Source: CAVQJU01 sp963729215 (GTDB lineage: Bacteria > Acidobacteriota > Vicinamibacteria > Vicinamibacterales > CAVVIG01). Taken from it: DNA of 64,000 bases. The position numbers were made by a program, and so were the translations under genes. The notes beneath the pieces were generated by a model that made no database searches, was not told the origin of the DNA, and saw nothing but the letters and a program-made list of their open reading frames with translations. Location: contig CAVSND010000018.1 of the NCBI GenBank assembly GCA_963729215.1, positions 1 to 64,000 on the forward strand, given 5' to 3'. Below are positions 27,416 to 37,560 of the stretch, piece by piece; the first letter of the stretch is position 1, and each line of letters opens with the position of its first letter.

Positions 27416-28717
27416 ATGCCCGCGCATCTTACACCCTTCCGCGCTAAGCTTTCACGCCTGAGACCCGACAGCACCCGCTCGTGTGATGTCGCCGTCGTCG
27501 GCGCGGGCGCCGCCGGGTTGGCGACCGCAATCTTCACGCGCCGATTGAACGCCGGCCGCTCGATCCTGCTCCTCGAGGGCGCCAGACGGCCCGGCGCCAA
27601 GATCCTCGTCAGCGGCGGCTCCCGCTGCAACGTCACCAATGCCGTGGTATCGGACACCGACTTCTGGGGAGGCCGCCGCACGATCATCCGACGCGTTCTT
27701 CGCGGGTTGCCAGTCCCCGACACGATCGCGTTCTTTCGCGAAATCGGCGTGGGGCTGCACGAAGAGGCCGATGGCAAGCTGTTCCCCGACAGTCAGCGGG
27801 CGCGGGATGTGCTCCAGGCGCTGCTCGACGAAACGCATCGCACTGGCGCGACGCTCACGGCCGACACGCGCGTTCTCGACGTGGAGCGGGATGGCGAGGG
27901 TTTCCGGGTCGCCACGAGCCGTGGCGACATCCGGGCGGCGCGCGTCGTTCTCGCAACGGGCGGGCAGTCGTTGCCGAAGAGCGGGAGCGATGGGGCGGCC
28001 TTCGAGATTGCGCGGAGGCTGGGACACACGATCGTGCCCACGACACCGGCGCTGGTGCCGCTGCTGCTCGCGGGCGGGGCTGAATCGATCCACGGCACGC
28101 TGAGCGGCGTCGCACAGCCGGTGGAGCTCGCGCTCCGGACCGACGGCACGGTGTCAGCCAGGCTGACGGGATCGCTGCTGTGGACGCACTTCGGCATCAG
28201 CGGGCCGGTCACGTTGAACATGTCGCGCCACTGGCTGCGCGCCCGGCTGGAAGACCGGCCTTCGTCGCTCACCGCGAACATGTGTCCCGGTCAGACGTTC
28301 GAGGACGTCGACGCCTGGTGGACACGCCGCGCGGCGGAGAGGCCCCTCGCAACGCTTATAACGGCGCTCTCGACGATCCTCCCCGCATCGGTCGCGACAG
28401 CCGTCCTGGGTCGGCTGCAACTCGACGCGCAGACAACGCTCGCACACTTCACACGCGACGATAGACGGCGCCTGACTCATGCGCTGACCGCGTGGCCGCT
28501 CGACGTAACGGGCTCACGCGGCTACACATACGCGGAAGCCACTGCCGGCGGTGTGTCCCTGAACGAAATCGACGCGTCGACCATGCAGTCACGACTGTGC
28601 CCGGGACTGTTTCTGGTCGGAGAAATCCTCGATGTGGACGGCCGGATCGGCGGCTTCAACTTTCAGTGGGCGTGGTCGAGCGCGCGGGTGGCCGCCTCTA
28701 CGCTCAGCGGCGGGTAA
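27416..28717 (+). CDS. BaiN/HI0933-type FAD-dependent oxidoreductase
   Basis: 433 residues. The dinucleotide fold begins CDVAVVGAGAAGLATAIF, and ILLLEGARRPGAKILVSGGSRCNVTN is the family signature. VVLATGGQSLPKSGSDGAAF follows, and the C-terminus has GYTYAEATAGGVSLNEID and FLVGEILDVDGRIGGFNFQWAWSS in order. This family (HI0933-like, including BaiN) consists of flavoproteins of largely unassigned substrate. I take the ATG at 27416, preceded by a G-run. It is only 15 bp from the divergent cytochrome start, so promoters must overlap the coding ends. The 3' end overlaps the convergent RND gene by 14 bp. Confidence 0.87.
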   Translation: MPAHLTPFRAKLSRLRPDSTRSCDVAVVGAGAAGLATAIFTRRLNAGRSILLLEGARRPGAKILVSGGSRCNVTNAVVSDTDFWGGRRTIIRRVLRGLPVPDTIAFFREIGVGLHEEADGKLFPDSQRARDVLQALLDETHRTGATLTADTRVLDVERDGEGFRVATSRGDIRAARVVLATGGQSLPKSGSDGAAFEIARRLGHTIVPTTPALVPLLLAGGAESIHGTLSGVAQPVELALRTDGTVSARLTGSLLWTHFGISGPVTLNMSRHWLRARLEDRPSSLTANMCPGQTFEDVDAWWTRRAAERPLATLITALSTILPASVATAVLGRLQLDAQTTLAHFTRDDRRRLTHALTAWPLDVTGSRGYTYAEATAGGVSLNEIDASTMQSRLCPGLFLVGEILDVDGRIGGFNFQWAWSSARVAASTLSGG

Positions 28718-31700
28718 GAAAGTACTGAATTGCCGGCGTCACGATCAGCGAGAGCAACATCGAGAGCAGGATCCCGCCGATCACGGCAATCGCCAGCGGC
28801 TGGAGCATCTGCGATCCGGCGCCGAGCGCCAGAGCCAGCGGCAGCATGCCCGCGACGGCCGCCATCGCCGTCATCACGATCGGCCGCAGCCGGCGGCGTC
28901 CCGCCTGGATAATCGCCTCTTCCGGCGAGAATCCGATCGACCGGAATTTTTCGTTCGCGTCGAGCAGCAGGATGCCGTTCTTCGCGACGATCCCGACCAC
29001 CATGATCAGGCCCATGAAGGACGACAGGTTGAACGTCGTCCGGGTGACGAGCAGCGCGAAGAACACGCCCGATGTGGACAGGATCGCCGAGGAGAGAATG
29101 GCCACCGGCGGTGTGAACGATCGGAACTCGAACAGGAGCACGAGGAAGATCAGGACGATCGCGAGCACCAGTACGATCGTCAGGTCGCGGAACGATTTCT
29201 GCTGTTCCCGGTACGTGCCGCCGTACTCGACACGGATACCCGGCGGCAGTTTCAGGTCCGCCACCGTCCGTTGAACGGCGGCGATGCCGGTCCCCATGTC
29301 GACGCCTTCGAGACGCGCCGTCACCTCGGCCAGGCGCTGGAGGTTCTCGCGGCGGATTTCGCTCTGGCCGGGCAACTCGTCGACAGCCGTGAGGGCGCCC
29401 AGGGTCGAGGTCGAGCCCGACGAGCTGACGAGCATCGTATTGGTCATCGCTTCGAGCGACGCACGCGCAGAAGGGGGAAACCGCACGCGCAGCGGATACG
29501 GACGGTCGTTGATGAGGACGGGCGCGAGCGCCGGCTCGCCGTCGACCATCGCCACGCCGACCGTGCCCAGCTCTTCGGGCGTGAATCCGACGCGGCTGGC
29601 CGCCTCGGGATTGACGGTAAAACGAACCGCCGGACCGCTGGTATGGTTGTCGATGCCGTTTTCGACGTCGACGATGGGCGTCGCGCCGCGGATCTTCACC
29701 TTCTCGAGCGCCTCGGCCACCTGCGGTGCCCATGTGGAGAGAAGTTCCGGGTCGGGAGAGAACAGCTTCACCACCACCGGCTCGGGCGCGCCGGTGAGAT
29801 CGCCAATCATGTCCTGCAGCACCTGGACGAATTCGATATCCAGGCCGGGCTCGGTCTTGACGATTTTCGCGCGCACGTCGCTGATCACCTCGTCGACGCC
29901 GCGGCTGCGCTTCGCCTTCAGCTTGACGGCAATGTCGCCGGTATTCGGCTCGGTCACGGCGGCGAGGCCGAGTTCCAGGCCCGTGCGCCGCGACGTGTTC
30001 TCGACTTCGGGCGTGGCGCGCAGGATGGCCTCGATCCGGCGCATCACCCGGTCCGTCTCCTGCAGCGAGCTGCCCGGCGGCATCACGTAGTCGAGCACGA
30101 AGCCGCCCTCGTCGATGGCCGGCAGCAGGTCGCTGCCGAGCGCTCGATAGCAGGCGTAGGACGCGACGATGAGTACGGCGCACAACAGGCCGAGCGTCAC
30201 CGGATGCCTGAGCGAGCGCCGCATCGATTGTTCGTAAAACCGCAGGACCCGCCCGAAGACACCACCGGTCATCGACGCATCCTCGGCCGCCATCAGCCGC
30301 CGCAGCGACTCGGCGCGCGGATCGGTGTCGAATCCCGCGGGCAGCGGGTGGGCCGCGTCCTGCCGCACGACGCCAGGTTCATGCGAGACCTGCCCGCGCC
30401 TGATCAAATGTGTGCTCAGGTTGCTGGTCCAGACCAGGGCGAGGACGAGCGACGTCAGCAGCGACACGCTCATGGCAATCGCCAGCGCGCTGAAAAACGT
30501 CCCGGTGACGCCGGTAATGGTGATGAGCGGAAGAAATACGACAATCGGGGTCAGCGTCGACCCGATCAGCGGGACGGTGAGCTCCTTGAGCGCGCTGGCC
30601 GTCGCCTGCAGCGGGCCTTCCCCACTGTCGCGGTGCAGCACGATGTTCTCGACGACGACGATCTTGTCGTCGATCACGAGACCGACTGCGGCCGCGAGGC
30701 CGCCGAGCGTCATCAGGTTGAAGCTCTGGCCGAGCATCTTCATCGCGATGAACGTGATCACCATCGTCACCGGCACGACAAGGCCCGTCATCACGGCGGT
30801 TCCCCAGTCGCGCAGGAAGAGCCAGATGATCAAGCCGGCCAGAAACAGGCCGATGATGATCGCATCGCGCACGCTGGCAATCGACTCCTGGACGATGTTC
30901 GACTGGTCGTAGAACGGGCGCATCTCGATGCCGGCCGGCAGCGTCGGGCGGATCGCGGCCATCTCCTGGTGCACTTCGTCGGCCACCTGCACGGTGTTGC
31001 TGTCGGGCTGGCGGTTGACGCTCACGAGCAGCGCGGGTTTGCCGTTCGCGCTGACGGAGGTGTACACGGGTTCGATTCCCGGCGCCACGGTGCCGACGTC
31101 CTGAACGCGCACCGGCACGTTGTCCACGTGCTTGACGACGATGCCGCCGATCTCTTCCAGGGTGCGCACCTGCGCCGTGATCAGGGCGAGGAACAGCTGG
31201 TGGTTGCGGTTGAGCAGGCCCGGCGAATCGATGATGTTGGAGCGGTTGACGGCGCTGACGATGTCGGCGACGGACGTTTTCGCGCGCAGCATCCGCGGCG
31301 GATCGACGACGACATGAAACTCAGGGCGCTGCCCGCCCTGAATGAGCACGCTCGCCACGCCGGGGAGGCTGTTCAGCCGTCGGCTTGATCTCATATGTGG
31401 CCAGCTCCCACAGGTCCTTTTGCGGTACGGCGTCGGACGTCAGGCTGTAGCCGATGATCGGGAAGCTCGAGAAATCCAGCCGGTGCGTCTGGATCTGCAC
31501 CGTCGACGGGAGGCTGCTCTGCACCCGCGAGACCGCCGCATCAACCAGCTGGAGCGTCTCGAGCATGTCGACATTCCAGTTGAAAAAGAGGTTGATTTCG
31601 GCCGAGCCGCGGCTCGAGACCGAGCGTACGTCCTCGAGTCCAGGCACCGCCCGTACCGCTTCCTCGAGTGGCCGCGTGACGGCGATTTCCATCTGCTCGA

Positions 31701-31887
31701 TCGGCATCACGCCGTTATCGACGCCGATGATGATGCGAGGAAAGTTCGTCGTCGGAAACACGGCGACCGGCAGCGTCAGCGCTTCGTAGACGCCCACCAC
31801 GGTGAGGAGGCAAATCAGGAAAATGATCGATTTGGCGTGGCGGGCGAACCAGTAGTGGTCGGCGCGTTCGTCGGTGGATTGTGACAT
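28704..31887 (-). CDS. RND-family efflux transporter inner-membrane pump, frameshifted
   Basis: About 1,060 residues once joined. The N-terminal part (31887 to about 31385) has the first helix and the start of the porter domain (SIIFLICLLTVVGVYEALTL, NGVMPIEQMEIAVTRPLEEA). The second part carries the rest, with the proton-relay aspartates in GLVIDDKIVVVENIVLH (Asp407/Asp408 of AcrB), FYDQSNIVQESIASVRDAII, and a typical C-terminus. The break is near 31376-31390 between ELATYEIKP and RLNSLPGVASVLIQGG. Net one base, domains intact, so likely an assembly error. Closest in style to the HAE1/AcrB or CzcA-like groups; the substrate is not predictable. Last gene of the five-gene efflux operon. Confidence 0.85.
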
Positions 31888-31905
31888 GGCGAAAACCGGC
31901 TGGCG

Positions 31906-33177
31906 CTACGACTCCTCGGGCTCTTCTTCTTCTTTGGCCGGCGCGATCTGCACCTTCGTCTTCGCCAGGACGTCGGGATCCAGCTTGAACAGCTCGAAGG
32001 CTCCGGTCGTGGCGACGCGTTGACCACTCTGCAGACCATCGGTCACCTGCACCATGCCCTTGTCGCGGATGCCGGCGGCGACCTTGCGCAGATGGGGTTT
32101 GCTCTCGTTGTCGATCACCATGGCGAAGGTGGCGCCGGTCGGGCTCGTCAGCACGGCGCTCTGCGGGATGACGAGCGCATTCGGCACGGTCTTCGCGATC
32201 AGTTCGACCCGGACGCTCGAGCCGGGTCGAAGCTTTCCGTCGCCATTCTCGGCTTCCGCCCACACTTCGACGGTGCTGCTCGAGGCGTCGACCGCCGCGT
32301 TGACGAGCGTCACCTTGCCCGCAATCGGCACGCCGCCGGGGCCAATCAGGTTGGCCTCGTTCCCCACCGCGAGCTCCGCGGCGTCGGATTGCGAGACGTG
32401 CGCGCGCGCAATCACGCGCGAGGTGTCCATGATCGTCACCACGGGCGCGCCGCTCGCGGCTGTCTCGCCGGGGTAGAGCGGGAGGTCGGTGACCACGCCG
32501 TCGATCGGGCTCACGATGCGCGCGTAATTGAGCTGGGCTTGCGCAGACTCGCTGCGCCCCCTGGCGGCGTTTCGCTGCGCGCTGGCGGCCTTGATCTCCT
32601 GATCGTGGGCGAAGCCCTGCAGATCCTCGAAACGCTTGCGCGACGTTTCGTACTGGCTGCGCGCCTGGCCCAGGTTGACCTGCGCGTCGTTGACATCCTT
32701 CTGGGCGATCGCGCCTTCCCGATACAGACGCTGCCGGTTCTCGAACACGGACTGCGCGGCGTCGAAGGCTTCCTTGGACGTGCGCGCGTCGAGCTCCGCT
32801 TTCTGGAGCTCCTGCGGAACGGTCGCCTTCGACGTCGTCTCGAACGTGGCTTCGGCAAGATCGAGCGACGCACGGCTCTCCGCGGCCGCGCCGGCGAGAT
32901 CGCGATCTTCCAGCTCGACGACGAGCTGGCCCGCTCGAACGCGGGCGCCCCGCTGCACGTACACTTTCTTCACCGGCGCCGACACCTTCGGGACGATCGC
33001 CGCCTGCTGGCGCGGATACAGCAGGCCCTCCGCGCGAATCGTGCGCTGGATCTTTGACAGCAGCACAGGTGCGACGTCGACGGTGACGACGGGCTCCGCC
33101 TCTTCTTCGTGTTTGCCGCGGCAGCTCGCCAGCATCGCGGCCGCGAGGATGACGCTGAGCGCGTGCTTCGCGGTCAT
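31906..33177 (-). CDS. RND efflux periplasmic adaptor (membrane fusion) lipoprotein
   Basis: 423 residues. The lipoprotein signal ends MLASC. The lipoyl half-motifs are IVPKVSAPVKKVYVQRGARV and SPIDGVVTDLPLYPGETAAS. Between them lies a long coiled-coil hairpin (about 110-220, rich in Glu/Arg/Ala/Gln) of the sort that contacts TolC. The beta-barrel and membrane-proximal domains follow. The C-terminus is very acidic (EEEEPEES). Its ATG overlaps the tolC-like stop by one base and its own stop is 18 bp before the RND pump start, so the three are cotranscribed. Confidence 0.92.
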   Translation of the reverse strand: MTAKHALSVILAAAMLASCRGKHEEEAEPVVTVDVAPVLLSKIQRTIRAEGLLYPRQQAAIVPKVSAPVKKVYVQRGARVRAGQLVVELEDRDLAGAAAESRASLDLAEATFETTSKATVPQELQKAELDARTSKEAFDAAQSVFENRQRLYREGAIAQKDVNDAQVNLGQARSQYETSRKRFEDLQGFAHDQEIKAASAQRNAARGRSESAQAQLNYARIVSPIDGVVTDLPLYPGETAASGAPVVTIMDTSRVIARAHVSQSDAAELAVGNEANLIGPGGVPIAGKVTLVNAAVDASSSTVEVWAEAENGDGKLRPGSSVRVELIAKTVPNALVIPQSAVLTSPTGATFAMVIDNESKPHLRKVAAGIRDKGMVQVTDGLQSGQRVATTGAFELFKLDPDVLAKTKVQIAPAKEEEEPEES

Positions 33178-34553
33178 CAGAAGCTACCTGTCAGCGTTTG
33201 CAGCTCCGCCAGCGCGACGCGATAGCGCGCCTCGGTGTCATCGGCCGCATTGCGCGCCTGGACGAGCGTGTTCTGGGCATCCACGAGCTCGAAGGCCGTC
33301 GATTCGCCGGCCTGATAACGCAGCGCGATCAGGCGCAGGCTTTCCGACGCGAGATCCGCGACCTGGCGGAGGTTGTCCGCTGCCGACCGGGACGTCAACG
33401 CTTCGTTGTACATCGAATAGAGATTGCTCACGAGCTGCCGCTGCGTCTGGCTGAGCGTCACCTGCGCCTGCCGCTCGCGTATTTCGCTCTGGCGCAGCTT
33501 GCTTCGCAGCGCGCCCCAATCCCACACGGGAACCGTCAGGTTGACGGTGACGAAGTACCCGAGGTTCGGCAGGACGCCGAGCTCCGGCTGCGCCGCGATG
33601 CGGCTGTGCAGCGCAAACTCGTTGGCTTCGATCCCGTAGACGGCGTCGACCACCAGGCTGGGAAGGAAAGCGTTCTTCGCGGCCTTGACGTCCTGGCCCG
33701 ACGCCCGGAGCGCTTCGCCCGCCAGACGGAGATCGGGGTTGCCGCGCTCCGCCATCGTCCGGACGTCGATAAATGGCGGGAGCGCCGGGGCCGCCCGCAT
33801 GTCGTCCACGACCGAAAAGTTTTCGTCGAGCGTCGGAAACAGCATGACCGCGAGCACCAGCCGCGCGTTATCGATGCCCAGCGCCGCTTCCCTGAAGCTC
33901 TGTTCCTGCTGCTGATACTGGATCTCCGCCTTGATCACATCGCTTCGCGCGACCTGCCCGAGCTGCTCCTGCTGGCGCGCGTACCCCACAAAACGGGAGG
34001 CCTGCTGTGCCGCCAGCTGCACCGTGGCATATTTGCGCTGCGCCGCCACCAGCGCGTAGTAGCTTTTCGTGACCGTCACGGCGAGGCCGCGCTGCGCGAT
34101 TTCGAGCCTGGCCTGCGCCATCGCTTCCGCCGCGTCGGCCTTGTGCAGCGGCGTCCGCATGAACACGCCGGGCGAAAGATCCTGGCGCATGACGGCCCAC
34201 GCGCGGTACATGTTCACGCCATCCATGGACACGAACCGGCCGTTGGGATTCACGCCGTTGGCCTGGTTCCCGAGGTACTGCGTGGTGAAGCTGAACACCG
34301 GCAGCAGGCCCGCCTTCGCCTGCGCCCGATCTTCGCGCGCGCTCGCGGCGTCAGCCACGACCGCCTGGAATTGCGTTTCGTTCTCCCGGGCGCGCTGTAA
34401 TGCGTCCTGGAGCGTCACCGTTCGCGGCGCACCGGATGGCGCCTCGAGATGAGCGAGCTCCAAGGGTGCGGGCACCGGCGCTGCCGCTTCCTGGGCGCCT
34501 GCCCCTGCCGCTCCGAGGAGGAAGACAAGCGCAGCCGACATCGCGTCTCTCAT
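33177..34553 (-). CDS. TolC-family outer membrane efflux protein
   Basis: 458 residues from the ATG at 34553, chosen because it overlaps the upstream YncE-like gene's TGA as ATGA. Signal peptide MSAALVFLLGAAGAGAQ. Two OEP repeats are visible: LQDALQRARENETQFQAVV, and a later half with NLTVPVWDWGALRSKLRQSE and LRLIALRYQAGESTAFELVD. These correspond to the paired helical-barrel repeats of TolC proteins. It completes the tripartite pump with the downstream adaptor and RND transporter. Confidence 0.92.
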   Translation of the reverse strand: MRDAMSAALVFLLGAAGAGAQEAAAPVPAPLELAHLEAPSGAPRTVTLQDALQRARENETQFQAVVADAASAREDRAQAKAGLLPVFSFTTQYLGNQANGVNPNGRFVSMDGVNMYRAWAVMRQDLSPGVFMRTPLHKADAAEAMAQARLEIAQRGLAVTVTKSYYALVAAQRKYATVQLAAQQASRFVGYARQQEQLGQVARSDVIKAEIQYQQQEQSFREAALGIDNARLVLAVMLFPTLDENFSVVDDMRAAPALPPFIDVRTMAERGNPDLRLAGEALRASGQDVKAAKNAFLPSLVVDAVYGIEANEFALHSRIAAQPELGVLPNLGYFVTVNLTVPVWDWGALRSKLRQSEIRERQAQVTLSQTQRQLVSNLYSMYNEALTSRSAADNLRQVADLASESLRLIALRYQAGESTAFELVDAQNTLVQARNAADDTEARYRVALAELQTLTGSF

Positions 34554-35536
34554 CTGCCGACCACCAGGACTTTGAACGAATCCGGGAGAAACGGCGCACG
34601 GCCGCCGGCCGCCGCCTGTCCGGCCGTCGCGGTGGGTACGTAGACTTTGTGCGTTTTCTCGTCGAGCGCAATGGTGCGGGCGCCGCGCTCGGTGGCGATG
34701 TTCTCGAGCACGTCCCATTTGCCGCCCATCTGCTCCACGATCGTGAGCGTGCCGTCGCCGTTCGAGCTGAACGCGTAACCAGTGCCGGCGTCGAAGGCCG
34801 CGCCGTCAGCTCCGGCGCCGATCGCCGGCGTCGCGATCACCTTGCCGGCGTCGGGATCGGAGACCGCCATCACGCGATTGCCACACACGGAGAACAGCCG
34901 GCGGTTCTTCGCGTCAATCGCAAGTCCGGACGGGCCGTCGCATCCGGTCAACGCGTATTTCTTGATGACGGTCGCCTTGGCGGCGTCGATCTCCACGATC
35001 TCGCTCGTGTCCTCGATGTTGACGTAGATCTTGCCCGCGCCATCCGCCACCGAGAACTCGGGCTTGCCCGGCAGCGGAATCGTCGCGGCCACGGCGCCTG
35101 TTTTTGCGTCAATCACGGAAGCGCTTCTGGACCGGCCGTTGAAGGCAAACACCCGTCCCGACCGTGCGTCGTAGCGGATCGCGTCTGGATTCTCGCCGGT
35201 GGCGGCCATGCCGATCGGCTTCAGCGTCTTGAGGTCGAAGATCGTCACGTTGTTGCCGCGGCCATTGCTGATGAATCCGCGGTTCAGCTCCGGCGCAATC
35301 GCAATCCCGTGCACGCCGGGAGTATCCGGGATGTCGCCGACCACCTTGTTCGAGTCGAGATCGACGACCACGACATGGGTGGCATGCGACACATAGAGCC
35401 GCCGCGCCGCGCTGTCGACAGAGAGATAGTCCCAGCCGCCTTCGCCGCCGATCTTGATCTCGCCGGTGACGTGATAACCGGTGGGGGCGGCACCGATCAG
35501 GAACGGCAATACCGCGATGATGACGAGCTTTCGCAC
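34550..35536 (-). CDS. YncE-like secreted beta-propeller protein
   Basis: 328 residues, signal peptide IIAVLPFLIGAAP. Seven-bladed propeller repeats are recognisable: WDYLSVDSAARRLYVSHATH, VVVVDLDSNKVVGDIPDTPG, IAIAPELNRGFISNGRGNNV and later DAKTGAVAATIPLPGKPE. This YncE/YVTN class is widespread in exported proteins, with binding rather than catalytic roles. It lies second in the efflux operon and its stop overlaps the tolC-like start. That tight coupling suggests a periplasmic accessory to the pump. About 45% similar in block order to its upstream neighbour by eye, so the pair is a tandem duplication. Confidence 0.85.
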   Translation of the reverse strand: MRKLVIIAVLPFLIGAAPTGYHVTGEIKIGGEGGWDYLSVDSAARRLYVSHATHVVVVDLDSNKVVGDIPDTPGVHGIAIAPELNRGFISNGRGNNVTIFDLKTLKPIGMAATGENPDAIRYDARSGRVFAFNGRSRSASVIDAKTGAVAATIPLPGKPEFSVADGAGKIYVNIEDTSEIVEIDAAKATVIKKYALTGCDGPSGLAIDAKNRRLFSVCGNRVMAVSDPDAGKVIATPAIGAGADGAAFDAGTGYAFSSNGDGTLTIVEQMGGKWDVLENIATERGARTIALDEKTHKVYVPTATAGQAAAGGRAPFLPDSFKVLVVGR

Positions 35537-35657
35537 GTGAACCTCCCTGCGGCCGCGACCCGTTCAGATGACGAACCGGCCGGCCGCGACCAGAGAACGA
35601 TAACCGATCGGTGGCCACGCCGGCCTGCCCTGAACAGGACGGCCGGGTCGCCTCCGC

Positions 35658-36716
35658 TCAAGACTTGATGACGATGAACCACGCCGCGATGATGGGGCCT
35701 TGTGGCCCGCGGCCGCGTCCCCTTCCCGGCTCCGGCGGCGGGGCATCCGCCGGCGGCGGTGGCACTGGCCCTCGCTCCGGCTGGAAGAGATACGCGTTGT
35801 GAGTCTTCGGATCGACGGCGATTGTTTTCGCTCCTGCGAACGTGGGAACGGTCGCGACCACCGTGTACTTGTCAGGCGAATCCTGGTGGACCACCGTCAC
35901 GTTTCCCTCGGCCCCATTCGGAATGTAGATGAGTTTTCTCGAGGGATCCCAGCCCAGCGCGTCGACGCGCGTGCCATTCGCGATGGACGCGACGACGTGA
36001 CCGGTGGCGGGATCGACGACGACCGACGTCTTGTTGCACCCTGAGAAGATGCGGTTCGACGCTTTGTCGTACGCGATGCCGGTCGGTCCTTCGCACGGGC
36101 CGAGCGGCCAGGACGCCGTCGCCTTCCACGTCTTGACGTCAATCACCTGCATCGTGTTCTTGGTTTCGTTGTTGACGAAGATGTGGCCGCGGCCGTCGGC
36201 CGCCGCGCCTTCGGGCGACGTGTCTTCGAGCTCGACGGTGGCGACTACGTCCCCCGTCTTCGGATCGATCGCCGTCAGCGTGCCGATCGGCCTGCTGTGG
36301 TTCGTCAGGATGATTTTGTCGTCCGGCTCGTCGTACATGATGCCGTCGAGCCCGGGGCCGACCATGATTTGCCTCAACACGGCGAGCGTTTTCAGATCGA
36401 ACATCGTGACGGTCCCGTCGCCGCCGTTCGTCGTAAACCCGTGTCCGAGCCTCGTCACGATACCGGCACCGTGAACGCCCGGCGTGTTCGGGATATCACC
36501 AAGTACCTTGCCCGTTGCGCCTTCGACCACCATCATGTGGGTCGCCCGCGACACGAACACGCGGCCGGTGGCGGACTCCACGACGACATAGTCCGTTCCG
36601 CCTTCGCCCTTGATATCGAACTTCTCAACCTTGAATGTCTGCGCGTCACCGGCGGCCGGCGCCGCAAGGCCGGCTGCGGAAAGCACGATCAGCGCGGCGA
36701 GCAGGTGTCTGGTCAT
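35658..36716 (-). CDS. YncE-like secreted beta-propeller protein with Pro/Gly-rich tail
   Basis: 352 residues, signal peptide ALIVLSAAGLAAPAAG. Same propeller pattern as the next gene: GGTDYVVVESATGRVFVSRA, VVEGATGKVLGDIPNTPGVH, VTMFDLKTLAVLRQIMVG and GPCEGPTGIAYDKASNRIFS. The C-terminus diverges into a low-complexity stretch PPPPADAPPPEPGRGRGRGP before a short hydrophobic end. It is the first gene of the efflux operon, 154 bp from the divergent response regulator, so the promoters of both lie in that gap. A 121-bp space separates it from the second propeller gene. Confidence 0.83.
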   Translation of the reverse strand: MTRHLLAALIVLSAAGLAAPAAGDAQTFKVEKFDIKGEGGTDYVVVESATGRVFVSRATHMMVVEGATGKVLGDIPNTPGVHGAGIVTRLGHGFTTNGGDGTVTMFDLKTLAVLRQIMVGPGLDGIMYDEPDDKIILTNHSRPIGTLTAIDPKTGDVVATVELEDTSPEGAAADGRGHIFVNNETKNTMQVIDVKTWKATASWPLGPCEGPTGIAYDKASNRIFSGCNKTSVVVDPATGHVVASIANGTRVDALGWDPSRKLIYIPNGAEGNVTVVHQDSPDKYTVVATVPTFAGAKTIAVDPKTHNAYLFQPERGPVPPPPADAPPPEPGRGRGRGPQGPIIAAWFIVIKS

Positions 36717-36870
36717 CTCTGAAACCTCATTTCATGGCTCAACACGAGCGCCTGAAGCACAGCCACAACTCCAGGACCGCGGAGGACACCGCTGGCCGCA
36801 CTATAGCGATTCGAAGATGAACGCACGATGACAGCGGCCGGCGTGCCCGGGCATGGTGTAGGCTCTTTTT

Positions 36871-37560
36871 GTGCGCGTTCTCCTGGTCGAAGACGAGCCG
36901 AGCGCCGCGCGTATGCTGGCGAAGGGTCTGCGCGAACAGACGTACGCCGTTGATGTCGCCACCGATGGCGAGACGGCTCTCTTCCGCGCGAGCACGACCG
37001 ACTACGATGCCATCGTGCTCGACGTGATGTTGCCGGTCAAAGACGGCTTCGCCGTCTGCCGCACGATCCGCGCCTCCGGGTCGCTGGTGCCGATCCTGAT
37101 GGTGACGGCGCGTGACGCCGTCGACGCCCGGATCGAGGGCCTCGATTGCGGCGCGGACGACTACCTGGTGAAGCCGTTCGACTTCGGCGAGCTGCTCGCG
37201 CGGCTCCGGGCTCTCATTCGACGCGGCCGCCTCCCTCTTCTGCCGGAACGGCTCGTGGTGGGGCCGCTCGCGCTCGACACACGCAGCCGCCGCGTCCGCG
37301 TCGGGAGCCAGGACGTGGCGCTCACCGCGAGGGAATATGCGCTGCTGGAATATCTCGCGCGGCGCGCGGGCGATGTCGTCAGCCGGGCCGACATCGCGGA
37401 GCACGTGTGGGACGAACGCTACGATCCGCTGTCGAACGTCGTCGATGTCTACGTACAGCGGCTTCGCCGCAAGCTCGATCACGACGAGTCCGAGTCCGTG
37501 ATCCGGACGCGGCGCGGCGAAGGGTATCAGCTCGTGGCGGAGCGAAGAGGCGAGCCGTGA
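36871..37560 (+). CDS. OmpR-family response regulator
   Basis: 229 residues starting at GTG 36871. The receiver domain has the acidic pocket Glu7-Asp8, phospho-acceptor Asp51 in DAIVLDVMLPVKDG, and Lys in VKPFDFGELLAR. The C-terminal winged helix (VALTAREYALLEYLARRAGD, LSNVVDVYVQRLRRKL) binds DNA. The gene overlaps the histidine kinase by GTGA. It faces the efflux operon head-to-head, the usual layout for copper/heavy-metal or drug-responsive systems, so it probably activates that operon. The inducer is unknown. Confidence 0.93.
   Translation: MRVLLVEDEPSAARMLAKGLREQTYAVDVATDGETALFRASTTDYDAIVLDVMLPVKDGFAVCRTIRASGSLVPILMVTARDAVDARIEGLDCGADDYLVKPFDFGELLARLRALIRRGRLPLLPERLVVGPLALDTRSRRVRVGSQDVALTAREYALLEYLARRAGDVVSRADIAEHVWDERYDPLSNVVDVYVQRLRRKLDHDESESVIRTRRGEGYQLVAERRGEP

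Noticed and set aside
28632..31388. Very long plus-strand open frame opposite the RND pump
   Set aside because: It is the antisense shadow of a high-GC gene: His/Arg/Asp/Glu-rich, low-complexity translation with no motifs, while the minus strand encodes a canonical pump.
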